Source: a virus
Strand: one strand, 5' to 3'
Length of the DNA stretch: 30,755 nucleotides
Virus record (IMG/VR): IMGVR_UViG_3300036820_000650
Location: 1 to 30,755 of that record
Of this stretch, positions 21,195-28,001 are shown one piece after another; the first letter of the stretch is position 1; each line of letters opens with the position of its first letter. The position numbers were made by a program, and so were the translations under genes. The notes beneath the pieces are model-generated. The model did not search any database. It saw only the letters and a list, made by a program, of their open reading frames with translations, and was not told the origin of the DNA.

Positions 21195-22457
21195 ATTCCA
21201 GTAGTCATCCCATCTAATCAACTGCCAGCGGCCACAGGCACGCCACAGACAGTTCCGGTCCAGCTTCCGAACCCGACATTCGTCAACGATTCGGATGGGC
21301 TCGATCCTACATCCGTGCTTGCGGATATGGTTTCCTATTTCCAGACGGAAGCCGATCGCACTCTTTATCCAGCCCAGCTCGAACAGCTTCTCATCAATCT
21401 TTACGCCTATCGCGAGATCCTTGTCCGGAACAATATTCAGTACTGCGGAATGCAGAACCTGGTTGCCTTCGCTGTTTATCCCATGCTGGATTATCTGGGA
21501 GCCTTCTACGATCTTCCACGTTTCCCTGAGCAGCCGGCAAGCTGTACTCTTCAATTCACATTAGGAGCGGTTCAAGGAAGCTCCGTATCCATCCCAGCCG
21601 GAACGAACATAGGTACAACTGATGGGCTATTCATCTTTACTACCACCGTGCTCCTGGTCATATCCGCGGGTGCCCTGTCGGGCGTGGTATACGCAACCTG
21701 CACAACCTACGGTGATGCAGCCAACGGATATGCCCTGGGTGCAGTCAGTGTTCAACTTCCCGCCCTGACACCTACGATGACGGTCACAAACACGACCATC
21801 ACCGCAAATGGCGCCGCAGAGGAAACAGACAATCACTATCGCTCGCGCATCCAGGCGGCGCCAAACAATCTGACGACGGCCGGCCCTTCAGGTTCCTATC
21901 GTTCCCTAACCCTCGATGTCTCCCCCACAATTGTTGACGCCCAGGTCGTGACTCCGGTTCCTGGTACTGTGCAGGTTTACGTGCTGGCAGGCCCTGCAAC
22001 GGTTCCGTTGGGTCCTCCCAACAATACGGGCCTCCCTACGGCTGAACTCCTCACAGCGGTCAACGATGCGCTATCAGCGGCCGACGTACGACCACTCTGC
22101 GATACAGTTCTAGTCTCGCCGGTCGCCGAAGTCGACTATCAGGTTTCAGGCTCGATCACGCTTTACGCGAATGCGGACTATGCCTCTGTCGCTGCGGGCA
22201 TCAATGCCGCCGCCCAGAACCTTGCCCTGTCGCTTGCGGCAGCAGTCCAGCAGGACATCATTCTCAATCAGTGGATTACAGCCTTGAGTGTTGCAGGTGT
22301 CTACAATCTTGATATCACATTAGCAGCGCAACTAGGTGGTACGTCTCTTACGCCCGCATCCGATGGCAGCTTTCTGCTGACTTCCGGACAGTGGGCGAAT
22401 CTAACATCATTTACACCTGTGATTGTGTTTGGTACGCGGTTGCAGCCGGGGAGCTGA
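21195..22457 (+). CDS. P2 J-like baseplate protein (predicted ATT start)
   Basis: The body is clearly gpJ-like: [119 protein letters not shown] and [13 protein letters not shown]. The first standard start is GTG 21315, but residues upstream of it ([19 protein letters not shown]) already look like the J family N terminus. The frame is open back to TGA 21189, and the best start is ATT 21195, three bases after GGGGTGA, giving 420 residues. A separate ATG at 21161 with GGGAGG opens an 18-codon frame that would need a +1 shift into this one. The body call is firm; the start is not. Confidence 0.8.
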   Translation: MPVVIPSNQLPAATGTPQTVPVQLPNPTFVNDSDGLDPTSVLADMVSYFQTEADRTLYPAQLEQLLINLYAYREILVRNNIQYCGMQNLVAFAVYPMLDYLGAFYDLPRFPEQPASCTLQFTLGAVQGSSVSIPAGTNIGTTDGLFIFTTTVLLVISAGALSGVVYATCTTYGDAANGYALGAVSVQLPALTPTMTVTNTTITANGAAEETDNHYRSRIQAAPNNLTTAGPSGSYRSLTLDVSPTIVDAQVVTPVPGTVQVYVLAGPATVPLGPPNNTGLPTAELLTAVNDALSAADVRPLCDTVLVSPVAEVDYQVSGSITLYANADYASVAAGINAAAQNLALSLAAAVQQDIILNQWITALSVAGVYNLDITLAAQLGGTSLTPASDGSFLLTSGQWANLTSFTPVIVFGTRLQPGS

Positions 22458-22461
22458 CTTG

Positions 22462-25400
22462 ATGAAAAGACTAGCTCTATTTTTCTTTCTGTTGACAGGC
22501 TTACTGGCGCACGCCCAAACAACCCAGATCCTGGGGACGAACATCAGCTATGCGACAGGTGGAACGATTACAGGTCAGTTCTGTATGTCACCTACGGATG
22601 GTTCAGGCAATCCCATCAACATCACAACTTCAAACGGCCAGGGACTTGCTGGCAATGTTCCTACCTGCTTTGCCATAGTTAATGGCACGTTGGCCAGCAA
22701 CGCGATTGTGCCCGATGTTCAGCTTTCGAATCCGATCGACTTCTGCTACAAGACGACGATCTCTGATCTTTCCGGTGGCCCGGTTCTCAACACTTATCCA
22801 TGCTTGCAGCCGACCGGCTCAACCTGGAATTTTAATACGTACGTGCCTGCGGCGTTGCCCCTGACTTATCAACTTCCACAGTTCTATACCAATAGTGTTC
22901 AAAACCCGAATCAACTCCGGTTGAACATCATCGGCAGCACCGGGATTAATGCTGTCTACGGTAGCGGAGGAAATGTCACACTCAGCTTGACTGGGGGTAC
23001 AGGTGGTATTGATTGGCTAGGCGATTGGAGCAGCTCAACATCCTATGTATCCAGCAACGGCGTTTCCTACGAGGGCTCGTCTTACTACTGCTTGCAGGCC
23101 AATACAAACGTCGTGCCCACAAACACGACTTACTGGGCATTGATCGCTCAGGCTGGCGCCACGGGACCCACAGGTCCAACCGGGCCAACTGGCCCTACAG
23201 GTGCAACAGGCCCGACCGGATCAACGGGCTCGACGGGTCCAACTGGCCCAGCTGGTCCTACGGGCCCGACCGGGGCGACTGGTGCAACCGGGGCAGCCGG
23301 GAGTGCAGCAACAATAGCCGTACAAAGTACCACAACTCTTGCCCCCGGTGACGCTGCGACAGTCGTCAATAATGGCTCAAGTTCGGTAGCCAACTTAGCC
23401 TTTGGTATTCCACAGGGAGCTACTGGTGCGACCGGCGCAACTGGGGCGGCAGGAAGCAATGGCGCCGCGGCAACGATTGCTGTGCAGAGTACAACAACCC
23501 TTGCTCCAGGAGATCCTGCCACAGTTGTTAACAATGGTACGAGTTCAGCAGCAAATCTTGCTTTTGGCATCCCTCAGGGAGCAACGGGAGCCACAGGCCC
23601 GACGGGGCCAACGGGGCCAGCAAGCTCACCGGGCGGAGCCACCACGAACGTCCAGTTTAACAATTCTGCGGTGTTCGGCGGAGACTCAACCTTCACATTC
23701 AATTCGACGACTAAGGCCGTAGGTGTTTCGAGCCTGCTCACAAACAACATTCTTGGCACGAGCGGGGGATTGACAATCTCCGCAGCCACTGGCCAGCAGA
23801 CGCATCTGAACAACGTCACTGCGTTCGGCATGTCCGGAGATAACTGGACCACGAATGAGCTGAACACTTACATCTATGTGGACGGTGTGAATGGCGCGGG
23901 CATTAATCAGGACCCGGTCGCGTGGTCGTCTTCTGGAGCCTACCCATGGTGCCAAGAGGTCAGCTACTCTGGCGGCAACTATCTCATGACCCAAGTGGGC
24001 GGGAATGTGGGTACAACACCCGGCACTAATTCGCAGATATGGTATCCCATTACCAATGGGTCTATTCCAACGCAACTTGATTGCGCATTCTACACGGCTG
24101 CAGCCGAAATCGTGTCTGGCACGGGAACTGTGGCTAGCGGTGGAGTGGGCTCGACGATCATTCTTGGAACCGCTGGACGCTACTACACGAACATCGGGCT
24201 GACGGAACCAACGGTCTCCTCGGCTGTTTCCCCGGTCGTCAACATCACCGGCCCCGGACGGACGCAGGCAACGATCTACCAGGGATCATCCAAGGGAGAT
24301 GGATTACCAACCTTGTACGTTCCCGACACCCTAACGCCCTATGCCTTCTCAACCTTCAAGTGGTCAGGATTCACGGTAGATGCACATTATCAAGCTTGTC
24401 CGGCAGTCGCAATCCACGGTGCACAGCAATTTACAATGAACGATATCCTGATCGCGGATGCGACAGACGGCTGCGATCATGAAATTGAGCTAGGAGACGC
24501 GTCAAGTCAAGAATATGGGTGGGTATTTGAGCCGGATTTGAATCTTGTGGATCTGGGAACCTTCGAGGGATTCGGTTCTGGCGCGTATGGTGCCTGCACA
24601 GTTTCCGGTGGAACGCCGTCCTGCACGGTTACGGCTGGAGGCAGTGGCTATGGCTCAGCAGACACAAAGGTGATTCCCGGAGGCACTTCTGATTTCGGCA
24701 AGCCATGCAATACGAATGGTACATGGACGGCAACAATCTCCGGAGGAGCCATTACGGCCATCACGATCTCTGGAGCGAGTGGCTGCGTTGCCCCGGTCTA
24801 TCCGATCATCTTCAGCGGGCCGAACATCAACTACGGCTACAAGCTCTCTAACGTCTCAGACGCAAAGAATCTGCGCAACATGACCGATGGTGGGGTGGGT
24901 TGGTTGGCTGGGATGTGGATCAACGATATAGACAACGCCATTAAGGTCTACAACTATCACCCGGAAGCTGTCGTCGAAGGCGTCTATCAATCTGGCATCG
25001 CTGATTTCTATTCCCTGCAATGCGACACCGTTTTTCAATACTGCGTTGACTTTGAAGGTGAAGGCATCACCAATCTCTATTCCCCGGAGATCGAGTGGAA
25101 CAACGCTAACATGACGGCATCTCGGGACTTCTACATAGGCAACGCGGCCACCAACGGCGTACCCGGATACACCGCGCCGATGGCAATTAATGTATTTGCT
25201 ACCAATTGTCTCAATCAAGCTCAACAGCCTGGATATGCACACTGGGATTCAAACCAAGGTGTAATCGATTCGGTCGTCGGTGGTGACGAAGCGCAGTTGC
25301 CCAACTTTGTGCATGTTCAAAACGATATGTACTGCAATCAGGTATATGCGGGTGGTAGCCCGAACCCAATCACCCAAATAACGCCGAGTGTCCTTGGGAA

Positions 25401-26034
25401 CAACTTCACCATCTCGAACGGCTTTGTGGGTGCAGGGTGGAATTTTGGTGTCACGCCTGGAGCGCTGGGTGGGAGTGGGGCCGGCTCAAGCGTAATGAAT
25501 CTGAGCCAATACAACAGTTATGGCGCGATCGGACAATATCAATTCAACTTCCAAAATCCCACCGCTTCGACCAGCGGAAATGACCAAAACTCGCCCATTG
25601 TCGGTATATGTGGAACTTACTACGGCAGCTCAATTTCGAATCCTTCCTGCTCCACACTGCAAACAGCTTTCTCCGGAACCTCAAGCACTCTCGAATTCGC
25701 GGGAGCGGGGGCATATTCCTTCGATCACAACATTAGCGCCCCAAACATTCCCACCGTGATTGCCAACACGACTTTTACCAGCGCAACCACTACTGTGAGT
25801 GCCAACACGTGCAGCGCAAGTGCTGTAACGGTGACTATGACCGGGGTAGCTACCTCAAGCGTTTTCGTGATCACGCCGAGCACGGACGTAAGTGGATCGA
25901 ATGGATGGGGAGCCAACGGCGGCCTAGTGATTGATGCGTGGCCAACTTCGAACACGCTCAACTATAAGATTTGCAACCAGTCCGGCTCCAGTGTGACTCC
26001 GGCAGCTGTGACCTGGAACGTTGGTGCCAAATGA
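22462..26034 (+). CDS. Collagen-like tail fibre with Sec signal peptide
   Basis: GGGGAG lies 8 bases before ATG 22462, giving 1190 residues. It begins [20 protein letters not shown], a standard Sec signal peptide with an AHA|Q cleavage site. Next are a Cys-containing N-terminal domain (FCMSP, TCFA, FCYK, PCLQP), a carbohydrate-binding-like module near 182-229 ([30 protein letters not shown]), a Gly-X-Thr collagen-like run (about 231-282), two copies of an [15 protein letters not shown] module, and a region near 460-945 that looks like a beta-helix fibre or depolymerase ([23 protein letters not shown]). The end ([40 protein letters not shown]) is probably a receptor-facing domain. It stands between J and I. 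An enzymatic role is not shown. Confidence 0.75.
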   Translation: MKRLALFFFLLTGLLAHAQTTQILGTNISYATGGTITGQFCMSPTDGSGNPINITTSNGQGLAGNVPTCFAIVNGTLASNAIVPDVQLSNPIDFCYKTTISDLSGGPVLNTYPCLQPTGSTWNFNTYVPAALPLTYQLPQFYTNSVQNPNQLRLNIIGSTGINAVYGSGGNVTLSLTGGTGGIDWLGDWSSSTSYVSSNGVSYEGSSYYCLQANTNVVPTNTTYWALIAQAGATGPTGPTGPTGPTGATGPTGSTGSTGPTGPAGPTGPTGATGATGAAGSAATIAVQSTTTLAPGDAATVVNNGSSSVANLAFGIPQGATGATGATGAAGSNGAAATIAVQSTTTLAPGDPATVVNNGTSSAANLAFGIPQGATGATGPTGPTGPASSPGGATTNVQFNNSAVFGGDSTFTFNSTTKAVGVSSLLTNNILGTSGGLTISAATGQQTHLNNVTAFGMSGDNWTTNELNTYIYVDGVNGAGINQDPVAWSSSGAYPWCQEVSYSGGNYLMTQVGGNVGTTPGTNSQIWYPITNGSIPTQLDCAFYTAAAEIVSGTGTVASGGVGSTIILGTAGRYYTNIGLTEPTVSSAVSPVVNITGPGRTQATIYQGSSKGDGLPTLYVPDTLTPYAFSTFKWSGFTVDAHYQACPAVAIHGAQQFTMNDILIADATDGCDHEIELGDASSQEYGWVFEPDLNLVDLGTFEGFGSGAYGACTVSGGTPSCTVTAGGSGYGSADTKVIPGGTSDFGKPCNTNGTWTATISGGAITAITISGASGCVAPVYPIIFSGPNINYGYKLSNVSDAKNLRNMTDGGVGWLAGMWINDIDNAIKVYNYHPEAVVEGVYQSGIADFYSLQCDTVFQYCVDFEGEGITNLYSPEIEWNNANMTASRDFYIGNAATNGVPGYTAPMAINVFATNCLNQAQQPGYAHWDSNQGVIDSVVGGDEAQLPNFVHVQNDMYCNQVYAGGSPNPITQITPSVLGNNFTISNGFVGAGWNFGVTPGALGGSGAGSSVMNLSQYNSYGAIGQYQFNFQNPTASTSGNDQNSPIVGICGTYYGSSISNPSCSTLQTAFSGTSSTLEFAGAGAYSFDHNISAPNIPTVIANTTFTSATTTVSANTCSASAVTVTMTGVATSSVFVITPSTDVSGSNGWGANGGLVIDAWPTSNTLNYKICNQSGSSVTPAAVTWNVGAK
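23155..23307 (+). repeat. Collagen-like Gly-X-Thr repeat region
   Basis: This stretch encodes about 50 residues of GATGPTG-type triplets, the collagen-like triple-helix motif, with low DNA complexity. Shorter GATGATGAAG and [10 protein letters not shown] runs recur after each of the following ATIAVQ modules (to about 23625). Confidence 0.85.
23308..23580 (+). repeat. Two copies of [15 protein letters not shown] module in fibre
   Basis: Copies begin at 23308 and 23470, 162 bases (54 codons) apart. Both encode [15 protein letters not shown] followed by a variable VVNNG segment and [12 protein letters not shown]. The proteins agree closely while the DNA differs at many third positions, so the duplication is not recent. 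Such modules link collagen-like segments in bacterial collagen-like proteins. Confidence 0.8.
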
Positions 26035-26741
26035 TCCTGCCGCTACTCCTCGGCCTGCTCATTGGACAGTATGCGATCCCCGGCCACACCGGAGCTTCGA
26101 GCGTGGCTCCGGTTCCAGTACCTACAGCAAAGACCTGCACTGCCCAGCAGAACAGCTCGGATACGGTGACCTGCACGTTTAATACAAATCCGGTGGCGGG
26201 CGAAACGGTTCTAGTGTATGCCGTAACCTACGTAAGCCTGGCAGATACCTTGGCAGTTACCGATTCTGCTTCTAATATCTACACTGCAGTAGCGACCATC
26301 CATACGCCAACCTATTTAGCGAATTATCAGACTCAGATGTTTTACTTTGGGCCACTGACATCCTCGATCAGCACCATCACAATGACTGCGTCAGGGATCA
26401 CCACTCCTACCGCATTGGTGCTTAACGCTGATACATCGACCGGGCTGGCAAGATCCGGACTGGATGGCTCTCCCTGCTATGCGGAGGGCAACTCTGTGGC
26501 GACAGCATCATGTGGATCGGCGCTCACCACGTCGGCAGCAAACGACCTGCTCTTCTGCGGAGCACAAAATGGATCGGGCAACACGATGACTCCAGAGGCA
26601 GGCTGGACTGCAGGTTCAAGCCCGAACGGATACACGCTAAATCAGTATTATGTAGAGCCCTCAGCCGGCAGCGTTACGCCGACGATCAGTATTAGCCCTA
26701 GCGCAGCTCTAACGATGACGTGTGCGGCCTTTAATCCATGA
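26031..26741 (+). CDS. Putative exported Ig-like adhesion protein
   Basis: ATG 26031 overlaps the fibre stop (ATGA). The 236 residues start [18 protein letters not shown], a short hydrophobic segment without the usual positive start, so it may be a weak signal peptide or anchor. Then come [74 protein letters not shown], cysteine pairs ([20 protein letters not shown]) and a final [19 protein letters not shown]. The whole reads as an extracellular Ig-like beta domain with disulfides. It may be a fibre accessory tip or a secreted protein. Position between two fibre genes suggests the adhesion module. Confidence 0.5.
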   Translation: MILPLLLGLLIGQYAIPGHTGASSVAPVPVPTAKTCTAQQNSSDTVTCTFNTNPVAGETVLVYAVTYVSLADTLAVTDSASNIYTAVATIHTPTYLANYQTQMFYFGPLTSSISTITMTASGITTPTALVLNADTSTGLARSGLDGSPCYAEGNSVATASCGSALTTSAANDLLFCGAQNGSGNTMTPEAGWTAGSSPNGYTLNQYYVEPSAGSVTPTISISPSAALTMTCAAFNP

Positions 26742-26780
26742 CAGACGACGATCTCACTACTGATACACATTGATCAAGAA

Positions 26781-27986
26781 ATGAGTACTGCTCCCACACT
26801 TCGGCCGCCATCGTCAATCAATGATGAGCGCACGCAAATTCACCTAGGCTTGTCTGCTCGTCTGTTTCCTCCGTTTGCAATTGCCAATGGCAAACTTGAC
26901 TTGACTGATTTGCTGATCCGCACGGTGACTGCGGCTCCGCAGTCTGTGCTTCCATATCTGCTTTGGGAGTTCGATGTTTGGGATATTGCGGCGCCGATGC
27001 TCGCCTTCGGTGTAAGTTCAATGGAATTGATTCAGAACGCGATCTATCTTCATCAAATACAAGGTACGGTCTACTCAATTCAATATGCGCTCGAATTAAT
27101 GGGCCTGACCAATGTTGTGCTCTATGAAGGTGCAGCTCTCTGGGGAGGCGCCTATCCGGTTAGCCAGGCTTGGGCTGTCTTTCGCGTATCCTTTGCCGAA
27201 GTCAGTTCCCTCAATCCAACCCAGCTGGCGCAGGTTACACAGGTTATCAATTTCCTGAAGCCGGCACGCTGTCTGCTCGACGCAATCATTGTGGGCTCGG
27301 TCTATTTTGCCGATGACGAGATCCCCACTATTTCAGGCAACACGGCGACACTGACGGCTGGCGCAGCGCCGTCAGGCGGTTTGCTGTTCTACGTCAATGG
27401 CATTCTTTGGACACAATACATTGACTACATCCTGGTGGGAACTACGGTAACGTTCATAAATACGTTGCCTTCAGGAGCAATCGTCAGAACTTGGTACGCT
27501 TACAACGTCGCTCCGACGAACATTTTCTATGTTCTGCCCACAGGCACAAAGAATGGCTCAAATCTTGTCTTCAACTTATCACTTGTGCCAAGCCCGGCAA
27601 ACTCGCTAGAGTTTTATCGCAATGGCCAATTACTGACTTACGGAGTGGATTTCACGCTCTCGGGCGCAATTGTGACTCTGTCGGGTAGCGGAGGCGGCGC
27701 GGCTCCGATCTCTACAGATGTGCTTTTCGCTACCTTCCGGATCGGCACAGATCCGTTGCTGTCTTCAATTGGCTTTGCGTCAGATGAGACGCCATCGCGT
27801 GTAGGAGGGAATACCTATTCGCTGCTTAACAATCCCAATCCGAGTCAGAGTTTGAGGCTGTTTCGAAATGGCGCCTTACTTGTGCTGGGAACGGACTACA
27901 CTATATCGACAAATCAAATAACGATCACGTCGATCGCCATTCAGCCCACGGATGTGCTGTTGGCATACTACCGTTTCACGATCTAA
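26781..27986 (+). CDS. P2 I-like tail protein with three C-terminal beta modules
   Basis: The N-terminal half (residues 1-180) matches the P2 I family: QIHLGLSARLFPPFAIANGK, LLIRTVTAAPQSVLPYLLWEFDVWDIAAPMLAFG, IYLHQIQGTVYSIQYALELMGL, YPVSQAWAVFRVSF and INFLKPARCLLDAII. This part links baseplate and fibres. Residues about 184-241, 250-320 and 338-401 repeat a beta module centred on FYVNGILWTQYIDY, FYRNGQLLTYGVDF and LFRNGALLVLGTDY, each followed by two strands and a Y-rich end. The extra modules probably extend the attachment point for fibres. The ribosome binding site is weak, and 39 bases separate it from the previous gene, including an 11-codon frame at 26738 without support. Confidence 0.75.
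   Translation: MSTAPTLRPPSSINDERTQIHLGLSARLFPPFAIANGKLDLTDLLIRTVTAAPQSVLPYLLWEFDVWDIAAPMLAFGVSSMELIQNAIYLHQIQGTVYSIQYALELMGLTNVVLYEGAALWGGAYPVSQAWAVFRVSFAEVSSLNPTQLAQVTQVINFLKPARCLLDAIIVGSVYFADDEIPTISGNTATLTAGAAPSGGLLFYVNGILWTQYIDYILVGTTVTFINTLPSGAIVRTWYAYNVAPTNIFYVLPTGTKNGSNLVFNLSLVPSPANSLEFYRNGQLLTYGVDFTLSGAIVTLSGSGGGAAPISTDVLFATFRIGTDPLLSSIGFASDETPSRVGGNTYSLLNNPNPSQSLRLFRNGALLVLGTDYTISTNQITITSIAIQPTDVLLAYYRFTI
27330..27983 (+). repeat. Three-fold beta-module repeat in I-like protein
   Basis: Three protein-level copies (about 60-70 residues each) share F-x-NG-x-L-x-x-x-x-DY followed by strand-turn-strand. They start near 27330, 27528 and 27792. DNA identity is low, so it is an old duplication. 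Confidence 0.7.
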
Positions 27987-28001
27987 GGGAGGGTACTGAC
28001 A

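Noticed and set aside
21161-21217. 18-codon frame with ATG and GGGAGG as a separate gene
   Set aside because: Very short and overlaps the start of J; more useful as a clue on J initiation than as a gene.
23148-23570. 140-codon open frame on the minus strand
   Set aside because: It is the reverse reading of the Gly-X-Thr repeat and consists of Pro/Val/Ala runs caused by GC-phase bias; no ribosome binding site or domain.
23155-23640. Short-spaced repeats that could be taken for a CRISPR array
   Set aside because: They are codon-level repeats of collagen triplets without constant repeat and unique spacer lengths.
26738-26773. 11-codon frame between the exported Ig-like gene and I
   Set aside because: No ribosome binding site; ATGA overlap alone is not enough.
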